In this document: piece after piece, positions 1 through 8,361 of the stretch
How positions within the stretch are numbered: the first letter of the stretch is position 1
Layout: every line of letters begins with the position of its first letter
From: Alphaproteobacteria bacterium
GTDB taxonomy: Bacteria > Pseudomonadota > Alphaproteobacteria > Micavibrionales > Micavibrionaceae
Assembly (NCBI GenBank): GCA_016794145.1
Contig: JAEUKP010000010.1
Span: 62,001-126,000 of the forward strand
Direction of reading: 5' to 3'
DNA: 64,000 nucleotides
Position numbers and translations under genes: made by a program
The notes under the pieces: model-generated
Seen by the model: only the letters and a program-made list of their open reading frames with translations
The model's database searches: none
Told to the model about the DNA's origin: nothing

Positions 1-1
1 C

Positions 2-268
2 TGGATTGGTCCTGTCGATCAGATCACCAAGCTTCTTTCCGATAAAGCCAGCTATCGTTTTGTAGCGCTGGGAACCGTTCCCGCTACGCCAGTTGTTGTG
101 AATGTGAATGTCACAAATACACCGATTATTGAGGTGTTGAGAAGTATCGGTTTCCAGCTTGGTTCCCGCGCCGACATCTATGTTGATAGTGCTGAAAAAA
201 TGGTTGCTTTAACATATGCTCCGGTGACTGGTCGGGGTGATGTCGCCTTGAACCCGATTGGTCAATAA
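2..268 (+). CDS. dotD: DotD-like type IVB secretion protein, C-terminal fragment
   Basis: The reading frame enters from the left edge, so the start and any lipoprotein signal are missing; 88 residues and a TAA stop at 266-268 are visible. The fragment begins WIGPVDQITKLL and continues through a V-NVNVTNTPIIEVLRSIGFQ stretch to YVDSAEKMVALTY. This matches the periplasmic domain of DotD, which has a secretin N-domain-like fold. In Legionella, DotD is an outer-membrane lipoprotein that works with DotC to place the DotH ring of the Dot/Icm core complex. The following gene is DotC-like and begins immediately after this stop, so the two are one transcription unit. The family call rests on both motif recognition and order. 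Confidence 0.8.
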   Translation, partial: WIGPVDQITKLLSDKASYRFVALGTVPATPVVVNVNVTNTPIIEVLRSIGFQLGSRADIYVDSAEKMVALTYAPVTGRGDVALNPIGQ

Positions 269-1267
269 GTGTGGAGAAAGACTCAATCAATGCTGTATTC
301 TTTTAAACCCACCAAACTGAAAAGAATATCAAAAACGACAGTTTTTGTTTTCGGGTTCATCCTTGGTTTATCGGCTTATCCATCCGCTGGTTTTGCAACA
401 TCTTTCTTTCAACCACAGCAAAGTACCCCTCAACCACAGGTCCAGCTCGAAGATATTGACGTCAATGAAATGATGCGCCAAGAAAACATGACCCAGAGTC
501 AGGTTGATGCGGCTTCTGAAATGGCGATCCCCAAAACTCTTACCGATTTGCAAGAAATTGCGGGCTATAAAGGCCTTCAAGATGATAGCAAAGAAATGCC
601 TTTTGATATTCGCAAAGAGTCTTTAAAGGAAGCGGCCCTTTCTTATGGCGCGCGTGGTGGTCTTGCTGCCCGGAGTTATGAGATCAATAAAAGCATGGCA
701 GGCCGCGGTGTTTATCTGGACAAGGTCTATGATTTTCGTCAGCTTTTGATTGCAGCTCCGTCTGGTTTTATGATTGAGCCTCCTATTATCTCGGAATCAC
801 TGAAAGCGTTATTGATTGAAGGTGATGGCCAGAAAGCAGCCGTTGCCGATGCCATTTATAAAATCAACGAGAATGTCAAAATCGTTTCTGCCCCCCGGAA
901 TTGGCGGCAATATCTTGAAAGAACATGGGGGCCTGTTGAGGATCCTCCTGACATTCTTCGTCCCAAAGATGAAAAGGAACGTGCCGAATGGCGGATCAAT
1001 GTTAAAAAAGGATGGCTTGAAGGCATTGAACAAGCTGACGAGGTGTTTGCCCAGGATTTAAATCGCTTGCACTATGAATTTAGTGGCATGGTCCGTTATC
1101 GACAACTTTTGGCGCAGGGCATGGTTTCGGCTCCTTTTGCACAACAAATTGATCGCGGCGTCACCGGTGAGGATGCAACAATGCGTGTCGGTGATCGTGC
1201 TGTCGTGATTACGGGCGTCCCTGAACTTATAACGGAATCGCAAAGATGGCAGCCCGCAAACCGGTAA
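269..1267 (+). CDS. dotC: DotC-like type IVB secretion protein
   Basis: This 332-residue protein resembles DotC, the outer-membrane partner of DotD in the Dot/Icm (type IVB) secretion core. The N terminus is basic, followed by a hydrophobic stretch and an AxA-like cleavage region near residues 35-45, so it should be exported; I see no lipobox cysteine, although Legionella DotC is a lipoprotein. The conserved EAALSYGARGGLAARS segment near residue 120 and the following tyrosine- and leucine-rich stretch are typical of the family. The GTG at 269 abuts the dotD stop. An ATG at 290 with GGAGA 12 bases upstream gives a better signal peptide and may be the true start. The 3' end overlaps dotB by 22 bases. 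Confidence 0.85.
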   Translation: MWRKTQSMLYSFKPTKLKRISKTTVFVFGFILGLSAYPSAGFATSFFQPQQSTPQPQVQLEDIDVNEMMRQENMTQSQVDAASEMAIPKTLTDLQEIAGYKGLQDDSKEMPFDIRKESLKEAALSYGARGGLAARSYEINKSMAGRGVYLDKVYDFRQLLIAAPSGFMIEPPIISESLKALLIEGDGQKAAVADAIYKINENVKIVSAPRNWRQYLERTWGPVEDPPDILRPKDEKERAEWRINVKKGWLEGIEQADEVFAQDLNRLHYEFSGMVRYRQLLAQGMVSAPFAQQIDRGVTGEDATMRVGDRAVVITGVPELITESQRWQPANR

Positions 1268-2406
1268 GTCTTACCAAGGGAGACCAGTCCCTTGTCCAAA
1301 CATGGCCTGATGAGCCGCATCGCTTTACCGAGGAGCATGTCGATCCTTTCCTGATGTGGTGTGTTCGCAAGGGAACGTCCGATATTTCCATCCAAACTGA
1401 CAGGCCTGTCTATACCGATATTTATGGGACTCTTTATCCTGCGACCTATCGGGCCTTAGACGGGGTTGATATGACCGTCTTTCTTCACAAGATTTATGGA
1501 CCTGATGCGTTGGCACGACTGGCATCAGGCAAGGATCTGGATGTTTCTTATGAAATTCGTCCCGACCGTTACTCTCGTTCGCGTTTCCGGGTTAATATTA
1601 CCGCCATTTTATCGCGGGGCCGTGACGCGGCGCAGATTACGATGCGCGTTATGCCGTCTGAGCCCCCCCGCATGCTTGATATGGGGATTGAACAGCAAAT
1701 TATTGACCATTTCGCACCCCGCCAGGGGATGATTGTTGTAACGGGCCCAACTGGTTCAGGGAAAACAACCTTGTTGGCTGCGGGTATGCGTATGTTGCTT
1801 GAGCGTCCCCATGGATGCGGCAAAGTTCTAACATATGAGGCCCCGATTGAGTTTACTTATGACTCAATTCATTCGCCGCGATCCCTTGTGGCGCAGACAG
1901 AGGTCCATCGTCACTTACCCGACTTCTCATCAGGCGTTAGAAATGCTCTTCGTCGTAAACCCAATATTATTCTGGTTGGTGAAGCCCGCGATCGGGAGAC
2001 GATTTCAGCGGCTATTGAAGCATCGCAAACGGGGCATGCGGTTTATACAACAACCCATACAACGGGCGTTGCCTCAACCATCCGTCGGATGATTTCAGCT
2101 TTTGACAAGAATGAAAGATCTGAGCGGGCTTACGCCCTGATGGAAACGCTTCGGATGATTGTCACTCAATCCCTCGTTCCTAAAAAGGGCGGAGGCCGCT
2201 TAGGGGTCCGCGAGTGGATGATTTTTCCCGATGAGGTTCGTGAAAAATTGCTGGATAAAGATTTCGATGATTGGACGAATGAAATCCAACGGATGATCCC
2301 TTTTTATGGTCAGACCATGTCGAAATCCGCAACAATTGTCTTTGAAAAAGGGTTGATTGAAAAACGATTCTACCTACTTCTGACAGGTGGTGGCGGGGGG
2401 CATTAA
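1246..2406 (+). CDS. dotB: DotB-like secretion ATPase (PilT/VirB11 superfamily)
   Basis: DotB is the cytoplasmic hexameric ATPase that powers type IVB secretion, docking beneath DotO at the inner membrane. At 386 residues it is close to the usual length of about 380. Walker A is GPTGSGKTT at residues 167-175, followed by an acidic box near EAPIEFTY, a Walker B segment NIILVGEARD and a His box TTTHTTGVAS, in the order seen in PilT-like ATPases. The ATG at 1246 lies inside the end of dotC, which implies translational coupling. The next gene is icmT-like, as expected for a Dot/Icm cluster rather than a type IV pilus locus. PilT is the main alternative, but the neighbours argue against it. Confidence 0.9.
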   Translation: MAARKPVSLTKGDQSLVQTWPDEPHRFTEEHVDPFLMWCVRKGTSDISIQTDRPVYTDIYGTLYPATYRALDGVDMTVFLHKIYGPDALARLASGKDLDVSYEIRPDRYSRSRFRVNITAILSRGRDAAQITMRVMPSEPPRMLDMGIEQQIIDHFAPRQGMIVVTGPTGSGKTTLLAAGMRMLLERPHGCGKVLTYEAPIEFTYDSIHSPRSLVAQTEVHRHLPDFSSGVRNALRRKPNIILVGEARDRETISAAIEASQTGHAVYTTTHTTGVASTIRRMISAFDKNERSERAYALMETLRMIVTQSLVPKKGGGRLGVREWMIFPDEVREKLLDKDFDDWTNEIQRMIPFYGQTMSKSATIVFEKGLIEKRFYLLLTGGGGGH

Positions 2407-2464
2407 ATATCTGCCTCTTTGTTTGTTAACCTTTTTTCATCCATTTCCAGATAGGCTCTATGTC

Positions 2465-2770
2465 ATGGCAACGAATCAAATAGCAGATCTGAAAGAACAG
2501 GTGAATTGGCATTGGCGGAATACAATGCGGCCTATTCGCTTTTTTAATTTTGATGTCAAAGCCATTATCCCTTTCTTTGTATTGCTGTTTTATTTCCGAT
2601 TGACAACGGCTGTTTTATGCGTTCTTTCAACCCTTCTTTTTTGGGGATTGGAAAAAAAAGGGCTGACCGCAGATGCCGCCTTACGTGCCTTAAGGGTGAA
2701 TATTGTCGGCAATTTCCGCCCGGGACGCCCCAGATTTCGCTATCGTCGTTTGAAAGATTTCGGTCGTTAG
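2465..2770 (+). CDS. icmT: IcmT-like inner-membrane protein
   Basis: This 101-residue protein begins with a short hydrophilic stretch and then NWHWRNTMRPIRFFNFDVKA, followed by two closely spaced hydrophobic segments (about residues 36-65) and a basic C terminus. The HWRNTxRPxRFF pattern is the hallmark of IcmT/TraK, a small membrane protein required for Dot/Icm function and pore formation in Legionella. I chose the ATG at 2465; a longer reading from a GTG at 2387 would overlap dotB but adds residues that do not fit the family. The ribosome binding site is weak, so it is probably translated with dotB. It is the last recognisable Dot gene of this operon. Confidence 0.8.
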   Translation: MATNQIADLKEQVNWHWRNTMRPIRFFNFDVKAIIPFFVLLFYFRLTTAVLCVLSTLLFWGLEKKGLTADAALRALRVNIVGNFRPGRPRFRYRRLKDFGR

Positions 2771-3128
2771 CTTTTGCTATCACCCATTAATATATTGATT
2801 TTATTGATATATTGTAAAATTATCCGTCCATCTTTTATCGTTATTCCAATTAAAAAACAAACAGATTCCTGCGAAAGCAGCGGTTAATCGGGCGTGGCAT
2901 CTATGAAACTTGACCTTCGCGGGGGAGATACACTTATTTATAAATCTACTTATTTCATGTGGGGCAAGCTATAGAATCAATGAGAGATGCGTTGGTATAA
3001 CCTTCTATTCAAACAAAACAATCTTTATATGGTTCTTAAGTTCTGCCTTGAGTTTTTAGCGGCTCTCCCCTAATGTTGCGTCAATAAAGGTAAGAGTGCC
3101 TTTTGATAAAATTTTCTGGAGCTTTTAT
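2771..3128 (+). other. Intergenic stretch without a gene
   Basis: About 360 bases separate icmT from the TcpQ-domain gene. The left end holds an AT-only hairpin (arms AATATAT and ATATATT near 2788-2812), which is too weak for a confident terminator. Around 2867-2935 there is a degenerate sequence with TTCCTGCGAAAGCAG and CTTCGCGGGGGAGA, reminiscent of dispersed intergenic palindromes. No open reading frame with a credible start is present. A separate promoter for the downstream gene probably lies here but I cannot place it. Confidence 0.4.
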
Positions 3129-4343
3129 ATGTTTGTGAATCTTTTACCTAAAGAATCCGTGGGGTCTGTGTTTCGTGTTGTGTGTGTGATCGGGTGTCTA
3201 ACGCCCGCTGTTGCTCAAGCGGGGTTTGATTGGACACCCCCTGCTCCAGCGATTTTGCCCGCCCCTGTCCCCGCAGCGCAGACTCCGGTTGCACCATCCG
3301 GACCATTGACACCTGAGCCCGATGCATTGCCTGTTCCTGTTGGATCTGTTGAAGCCGAGGCCGCCGCCCCCCTAACACCAGCGCCATCAAAACCTGCTGT
3401 TCAAGTTCCCGCGGTTCCTGCACGCCCTTTTGTTGCTGAGGATACAACAACGCCCTTGGTCATTGACAACACAAAACAGAACCTTTCTCCCTCTGCGAAA
3501 TTGGTTATTGAATCAAAAGATGATGAAGGACAAGATCAACCAACAGATCTGGCTCCTGTTGTCGCAGACTCCGCTTCATCGGGCAGCGTAACGACATTAC
3601 CTGAGCCACCTCCAGCAGAGACAGTTGCGAGTCCTTCGACAGCTCCTGCTGTGATGCCCACTCCTGTCTTCACTCCTGCTCCTGACCTGGTTGAAGGGTT
3701 TGGAAAGGATATTCCATTGGCGATCGCACTTCGTGATATTGTGCCGTCTCACTATGCTTTCTCTTTCTCCCCACGTGAGATCGCAGGGACAAAGATTTCC
3801 TGGCGTGGTGGAAAGCCATGGCAAGATGTATTGAAGGACGCCTTAACAGCACATGATTTAGATCTTGCCATGAATGAAGGTTCAATCCTGATTCTTAGAA
3901 AAGCTACGGTTGTTTCCGGCAAGGATCCGGAAACCACAGGCCATACAATGGTTGCAAATCGATCTGGTGTTCAGTCTCCGTCACTTGACTCTGCTTCGGT
4001 TGTTGACACCAATTCTGAATCATCCCCTGAATCGTTGCTAGCGGCGAAACCGGATCCTTCTCCTGCTCTGCTAGCTATGGATTTGAAAGCTGTGCGTAAA
4101 TGGGAGGCCCAACCAGGGACAACTTTGCGTGAAACTTTGGAGTCATGGTCAAAGGAATCAAATGTTGAATTGAATTGGTCAACACTTTATGATTATCCGA
4201 TCAATAATGCATTTTATTTTGATGGTGAATTTACACAGGCAGTTGATTCTCTTCTCTCTTCATATCGATCAGAAAATCCAAGCCCTAAGGGCCGGCTTTA
4301 CCCCAATCTGCCAGAAGGCCCATCAGTCTTGATGATTGATTAA
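3129..4343 (+). CDS. Secreted TcpQ/PilL-domain protein, probable secretion-apparatus component
   Basis: The ATG at 3129 has GGAG 8 bases upstream and gives a 404-residue protein with a clear signal peptide ending AVAQA. A Pro/Ala-rich linker (about residues 25-190) follows. Two domains then appear: one near residues 190-260 (GFGKDIPLAIALRDIVP...) that looks like a secretin-N/STN-type fold, and a C-terminal one near 320-400 starting WEAQPGTTLRETLESWSKES, which matches the TcpQ (toxin-coregulated pilus Q) family. Such proteins work in the periplasm with secretins of type IVb pili and of Dot/Icm-like systems. Its position next to dotDCB-icmT suggests a core-complex accessory role; this is inference. 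A terminator follows at 4410. Confidence 0.7.
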   Translation: MFVNLLPKESVGSVFRVVCVIGCLTPAVAQAGFDWTPPAPAILPAPVPAAQTPVAPSGPLTPEPDALPVPVGSVEAEAAAPLTPAPSKPAVQVPAVPARPFVAEDTTTPLVIDNTKQNLSPSAKLVIESKDDEGQDQPTDLAPVVADSASSGSVTTLPEPPPAETVASPSTAPAVMPTPVFTPAPDLVEGFGKDIPLAIALRDIVPSHYAFSFSPREIAGTKISWRGGKPWQDVLKDALTAHDLDLAMNEGSILILRKATVVSGKDPETTGHTMVANRSGVQSPSLDSASVVDTNSESSPESLLAAKPDPSPALLAMDLKAVRKWEAQPGTTLRETLESWSKESNVELNWSTLYDYPINNAFYFDGEFTQAVDSLLSSYRSENPSPKGRLYPNLPEGPSVLMID

Positions 4344-4409
4344 AAAATAGAGCAGATTGACTGAAAAACTCCTCAATCTCGCTATAACTGGCGTTTCGTT
4401 TTAAAAAGG

Positions 4410-4437
4410 GTGGATGGTTAAACCATTCACTTTTTTT
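4410..4437 (+). terminator. Intrinsic terminator after the TcpQ-domain gene
   Basis: The arms GTGGATGG (4410-4417) and CCATTCAC (4423-4430) form an 8-position stem with one mismatch and a 5-base loop, followed directly by seven T residues. It lies 66 bases past the TcpQ gene and closes the rightward secretion gene block before the oppositely transcribed tmRNA gene. Confidence 0.75.
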
Positions 4438-4543
4438 ATTCGGTATATAAAATCTATAAATAAAAATCGGATATCTTCTTCTTATTCTAAATGGCTATCG
4501 TCTCAAGATCTTTCAATAATGGGGGGGTGTCTAAATCACGCGC

Positions 4544-4574
4544 AAAAAAAATGGGGCTATTCTGTTGATAGGCC
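4544..4574 (-). terminator. Intrinsic terminator of ssrA
   Basis: Read on the minus strand, GGCCTAT and ATAGCC pair (one bulged C) around a CAACAGA loop, and the stem is followed by eight T residues after a CCA. It lies downstream of the tmRNA tag region and marks the 3' end of the primary transcript. Confidence 0.65.
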
Positions 4575-4952
4575 ACCCCGCGCCCCACCCCCAGCCGTAG
4601 CCAAAGGGATTATGTAGCTTCATCAGCGCAATTAAGCGGCGATTTTGTCACCAGCGGCAACGTAAACGTTGTCATTGGCTGCTACGGTCTGTACGTTATC
4701 ATTTGCATTTATCATGCTTGAACGGATGACGACCGTATCTCAAACGAACGCAGACTTTATCTTTATTACGCATGTCGATCCTGTTTCGGCCCCATCAGAA
4801 GCAGTCAGCAACAAGGCAGAGTGGGTGTTGAAATCTTTTCTTCCACTGAACATTGTAAACTAACGACTTATGGTGGAGCCGCCGGGCACTGCCCCCGGGT
4901 CCATGACGCCTATTCCATAAAGCGTTTAGCATTGTAGTTAGGTATCCCCAAC
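4544..4952 (-). ncRNA. ssrA: tmRNA, circularly permuted two-piece form
   Basis: tmRNA rescues stalled ribosomes by acting first as tRNA-Ala and then as a short mRNA. On the minus strand the order is permuted, as known for Alphaproteobacteria. The acceptor piece comes first (about 4950 down to 4871): a T-arm with stem CCGGG/CCCGG and 7-base loop GGCAGTG, then CGGCTCC and ACCA. A spacer of about 77 bases follows. The coding piece then starts at 4793 with GGGGCCGAAACAGGATCGAC. GGGGCCG pairs with CGGCTCC, including the G3-U wobble that AlaRS recognises. The tag frame (4682 down to 4635, stop TAA at 4632-4634) reads AANDNVYVAAGDKIAA. The 3' end of the mature coding RNA is not defined. Protein-like frames here are by-products. 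Confidence 0.93.
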
Positions 4953-4958
4953 AGATTC

Positions 4959-4987
4959 AGTATAAGGATAAAAATCTTAAAAAGCAA
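4959..4987 (-). promoter_or_regulatory. Sigma-70-type promoter of ssrA
   Basis: On the minus strand TTGCTT (4987-4982) is separated by exactly 17 bases from TATACT (4964-4959). Transcription would begin near 4952, a few bases before the acceptor piece of the tmRNA. The -35 variant TTGCTT also occurs in the candidate rpmI promoter. Confidence 0.65.
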
Positions 4988-4999
4988 ATAACCTGTTGT

Positions 5000-5191
5000 T
5001 TATTTTGGCGTATTTTGAGGAAGCCTCGATTGTCCGCCTTTGCCCAGAGCTGCTGCAGCGGCTTCTTTTGGACTCGATCCTATTTTCCAGCTCGGATCGT
5101 GCTCCAGAGGGGGTTTTCCATTAAAACGGGATCGCACTGGATCCTTTCCTGATAGAGGAGGTTTTAAATCTTCTTTTAACCACGCAGACAT
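5000..5191 (-). CDS. Small hypothetical protein, 63 residues
   Basis: An ATG-started frame of 63 codons lies between the M16 protease gene and the tmRNA promoter. The product is hydrophilic and rich in Pro, Lys, Ser and Ala, with a DPSWKIGSSPKEAAAAALGKGG stretch in its second half and no membrane segment or signal peptide. I do not recognise a family. The amino-acid make-up looks like a real soluble small protein rather than an antisense shadow, but the ribosome binding site is poor. A + strand frame covers the same bases and looks less protein-like. It may be cotranscribed with the protease gene 86 bases upstream. Confidence 0.4.
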   Translation of the reverse strand: MSAWLKEDLKPPLSGKDPVRSRFNGKPPLEHDPSWKIGSSPKEAAAAALGKGGQSRLPQNTPK

Positions 5192-5277
5192 ATCTACACC
5201 ATCTTCTTTATTTTGTTTCTGTTCTTTTATAAAAGAACATCCATACCCTTATTCTGGTTAGAAATGCAAGGAAAAAG

Positions 5278-6549
5278 TCAAAAAGATGAAAGCAACCTCT
5301 GCCTCATAACATCATATGGCATCAAGCTATCCAGTTGACCAACTGCTGAAACCAGAAGAGGCGTTGAAAAGACGATCCTCGCCAAATCAGTGACATCTTT
5401 CATGCTGACTTTATTGACAGATTCAGTCATCTCGGACAGATAAAAAGGCCGCCCATGATTCAACATATAACGCCCCTGTTGATCGACACGACTCATAACC
5501 TTCTCACGCGTCATACGGGCACCTGATATGATCTGGTTTTTGGCACGGACCAGTTCCTGTTTCGTGATCCCCTTTTGAATATTGATAATTTCATCGAGTA
5601 TAATTGGCACCAATTCAGTCAAGTTTTCAGGGCTTGTACCTGCATAAACACCAAATTGCCCATCATCGCTATACGAGTCACGAAAACTATGAATGGCATA
5701 AACAAGGCCTCTTTTTTCACGGATTTCCTGCCATAATCTTGATGATGTTCCCCCTCCCAATATACTGGAAAGGATTCTCATTGCTGAATACCGGGGATCG
5801 CTATACGACAATCCTTGGAAACCCAGGACAAGATGAGCTTGTTCTGTTGATTTTTCAACAAGGCTGGCAGACGGATTATATTTTGCGGGTGATATAAAAT
5901 CAGTCGCCTTTCGGGCTGATCCGACGCTACTGAATAAAGCTTCGACCTTGCGTACAAACTCATCATGATCAACAGCCCCTGCAGCCGATAGAACAATCTT
6001 ATCGGATCTGTACCGCTTCGAAATATAGTCCTTCAAATCATTTTGCTGAATTTTATTCACAATTTCAATGGTTCCAAGACCAGATGCGCCCAAAGCCTGA
6101 TTGGGGTAGGCAGTCATCTGGGCCCGTTCAAAAACAACATCATCAGGTGTATCTTCATACATATGGATTTCTTGAAGGATGACCGCACGTTCGCGCTCCA
6201 GCTCATCTTCAGGAAAAATTGAATTCTGGATCATATCTGCCAGAACATCCAATGCCAGATCTGTATGATCCTTCAGAATATGGATGTAATAGGCTGTTGT
6301 CTCTCTCCCTGTATAGGCGTTCATGTGGCCGCCTGCATCTTCGATGACCTCAGAAATAATCTTAGCCGTACGGGATGGAGTTCCCTTAAACAGCATATGC
6401 TCTAACATATGGGCAATCCCATTTTGGGATAGGTCTTCGTGACGTGTTCCAACACCAACCCATACACCAAGAGCAATACTTTCGGCCCCTGCCAGTTGAT
6501 CGGTTACAATGCGGATTCCGTTGGAAAGTGTAGAGGTACAAATAGACAT
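5278..6549 (-). CDS. M16 family zinc peptidase (mitochondrial processing peptidase-like)
   Basis: This 423-residue protein has the inverted zinc motif HxxEH as HMLEH at residues 47-51, followed by the conserved MLFKGT and a downstream ERERAVILQEIHMYED segment that should supply the third zinc ligand. It lacks a signal peptide and so should be cytoplasmic or peripheral. It belongs to the M16B group that in Alphaproteobacteria is the closest bacterial relative of the mitochondrial processing peptidase beta subunit; the natural bacterial substrates are poorly defined but include presequence-like peptides. The second half carries the non-catalytic M16 domain with a GGGTSSRLWQEIREKRGLVY motif, the typical glycine-rich loop. 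It diverges from serA across a 107-base gap that must hold both promoters. Confidence 0.93.
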   Translation of the reverse strand: MSICTSTLSNGIRIVTDQLAGAESIALGVWVGVGTRHEDLSQNGIAHMLEHMLFKGTPSRTAKIISEVIEDAGGHMNAYTGRETTAYYIHILKDHTDLALDVLADMIQNSIFPEDELERERAVILQEIHMYEDTPDDVVFERAQMTAYPNQALGASGLGTIEIVNKIQQNDLKDYISKRYRSDKIVLSAAGAVDHDEFVRKVEALFSSVGSARKATDFISPAKYNPSASLVEKSTEQAHLVLGFQGLSYSDPRYSAMRILSSILGGGTSSRLWQEIREKRGLVYAIHSFRDSYSDDGQFGVYAGTSPENLTELVPIILDEIINIQKGITKQELVRAKNQIISGARMTREKVMSRVDQQGRYMLNHGRPFYLSEMTESVNKVSMKDVTDLARIVFSTPLLVSAVGQLDSLMPYDVMRQRLLSSF

Positions 6550-6656
6550 AGATTATCGATATAGAAGTTTCGTCATTTCTGCAAGGTGCTTGCTTTACAA
6601 CAGGTTTAAAAAAGACTTTAATACACGCTGTTTATGTCATAAATGGAGGGCTAGAA

Positions 6657-8234
6657 ATGCCAAAAGTTCTAATCGCGGATAAAATGGACCGCTGTGCCGA
6701 AGAAATTTTTACCCGGAAGGGAATCTCCTTTGATATCAAAACCGGTTTATCAAGCGAACAAATCGCAGACATCATTACAGATTATGATGCGGTCGCCTGT
6801 CGGTCATCTGCAAAAATTACAAAAGACGTTCTTCAAAAAGCAAAAAATTTAAAGGTTATCGGACGCGCCGGTATCGGTGTCGATACGATTGATGTTCCTG
6901 CAGCGACTGCCGCAGGCGTGATTGTGATGAATACCCCTTTTGGAAACTCTATTACCACAGCAGAACATGCGATTGCCATGATGATGTCATTGGCACGCCA
7001 GATCCCGCAGGCTTCGGCATCTACCCATGCCGGGAAATGGGAAAAAGCAAAATTTATGGGTGTTGAACTTTATGGAAAGATTTTAGGTCTTATAGGTGCA
7101 GGAAATATTGGATCAATCGTTGCCAATCGGGCCATCGGGCTAGGGATGAAAGTCATCGCCTATGATCCCTTCCTGACAAAGGACAGAGCTATTGAGATCG
7201 GTGTCGAGCAAGTTGAATTGGATGACCTTTATAAGCGGGCTGACTTTATCTCGCTTCATGTCCCAAAAACCGAAAAAACGTCAAGAATGATTGATGCCAG
7301 CGCACTCACAAAAATGAAAAAGATGGTTCGTATTATCAATTGCGCGCGCGGAGGGTTAATTGTTGAAGACGATCTAAAAGAAGCCTTGGATAGCGGTCAT
7401 GTTGCGGGGGCTGCACTTGACGTATTTGATATTGAGCCCGCGGAAAGTAATGTCTTATTTGGACATCCAAACGTCATTTGCACCCCCCATCTGGGAGCTT
7501 CAACATCAGAAGCCCAGGTCAATGTAGCCATACAGGTTGCAGAGCAGATTTCAGACTACCTGCTGACCGGTGCGATTATCAACGCGGTGAATATGCCATC
7601 CATTTCGGCGGAAGATGCTCCAAAACTGAAACCTTATATGGGGCTTGCTTCGGCTATCGGCGGTCTGATAGGCCAGATTGCAGACTCTCCAATCAAGAAA
7701 ATTGATATTGATTATATTGGGGGCGTATCGCTTCTGAATATACGACCACTCACAGCCTGCATCCTTGCCGATATGTTAAGAGATATCAGCGATTCAGTGA
7801 ACATGGTGAACGCACCCGAAATCATGAAATCAAAAGGTGTCAATGTATCAGAACGTCGATCAGATGATACAGCCATATGGCCAACGGCTATTACCATCAC
7901 AGTTGTTTGTGAAAAAGGAACACATAGCATCACAGGCACATTGTTCGGAGGAACAGCACCACGCATTGTCAGCATTGACGGTGTCCCGATTGAGGTTGCC
8001 CTGACACGACATATGCTCCTAATCCGCAACGAAGATCGACCAGGGCTTATCGGGGCAGTTGGAACAACTTTAGCAAATGCAAATATCAATATTGCTGATT
8101 TCCGGTTGGGTCGTATCGCTGAAGGAAAAACAGCGATTGCATTGGTCTCACTTGATACAAAGATTGATGATGATGTGATGCAACGCTTGGCGTCTATTCC
8201 CCAAATCCGTGATATACGACGATTAACATTTTGA
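6657..8234 (+). CDS. serA: D-3-phosphoglycerate dehydrogenase
   Basis: SerA oxidises 3-phosphoglycerate with NAD, the first step of serine biosynthesis in the cytoplasm. The 525-residue length is that of the long form. The NAD-binding fingerprint GLIGAGNIGSIVANRA lies near residue 145; the catalytic Arg is in NCARGGLI and the His in CTPHLGASTSEAQ. An intervening allosteric-substrate-binding domain (about 320-450) and a C-terminal ACT domain (from about residue 450, HMLLIRNEDRPGLIGAVG) follow; the ACT domain commonly mediates serine feedback. GGAGG lies 9 bases before the ATG. The gene appears to be transcribed alone, ending at the palindrome at 8311. Confidence 0.97.
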   Translation: MPKVLIADKMDRCAEEIFTRKGISFDIKTGLSSEQIADIITDYDAVACRSSAKITKDVLQKAKNLKVIGRAGIGVDTIDVPAATAAGVIVMNTPFGNSITTAEHAIAMMMSLARQIPQASASTHAGKWEKAKFMGVELYGKILGLIGAGNIGSIVANRAIGLGMKVIAYDPFLTKDRAIEIGVEQVELDDLYKRADFISLHVPKTEKTSRMIDASALTKMKKMVRIINCARGGLIVEDDLKEALDSGHVAGAALDVFDIEPAESNVLFGHPNVICTPHLGASTSEAQVNVAIQVAEQISDYLLTGAIINAVNMPSISAEDAPKLKPYMGLASAIGGLIGQIADSPIKKIDIDYIGGVSLLNIRPLTACILADMLRDISDSVNMVNAPEIMKSKGVNVSERRSDDTAIWPTAITITVVCEKGTHSITGTLFGGTAPRIVSIDGVPIEVALTRHMLLIRNEDRPGLIGAVGTTLANANINIADFRLGRIAEGKTAIALVSLDTKIDDDVMQRLASIPQIRDIRRLTF

Positions 8235-8241
8235 AACCTGT

Positions 8242-8271
8242 CTTGAGTGGATAAAACTTGAGTGGATAAAA
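8242..8271 (+). repeat. Perfect 15-bp tandem duplication
   Basis: The unit CTTGAGTGGATAAAA occurs twice, at 8242-8256 and 8257-8271, just after serA. It looks like a slippage duplication in the untranslated region. Confidence 0.9.
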
Positions 8272-8310
8272 ATCAAGACCGATGTTTTTAGCGAAAATTC
8301 TTCTGTAAGA

Positions 8311-8334
8311 AAAGGCAGTCCTAGGACTGCCTTT
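8311..8334. terminator. Bidirectional terminator between serA and rplT
   Basis: The perfect palindrome AAAGGCAGTCCTAGGACTGCC plus TTT forms a long GC-containing stem with A residues on one side and T residues on the other on both strands. It sits between the convergent serA and rplT genes and can end both transcripts. Confidence 0.8.
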
Positions 8335-8361
8335 TAAAATAGATTTTAGCTTTAGAAAAAC

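Noticed and set aside
4414..4863. Two open frames on the + strand (4414-4617 and 4669-4863) as possible small genes
   Set aside because: The second lies antisense to the tmRNA coding region and its spacer. The first overlaps the terminator of ssrA and of the TcpQ gene. Neither has a family or good ribosome binding site.
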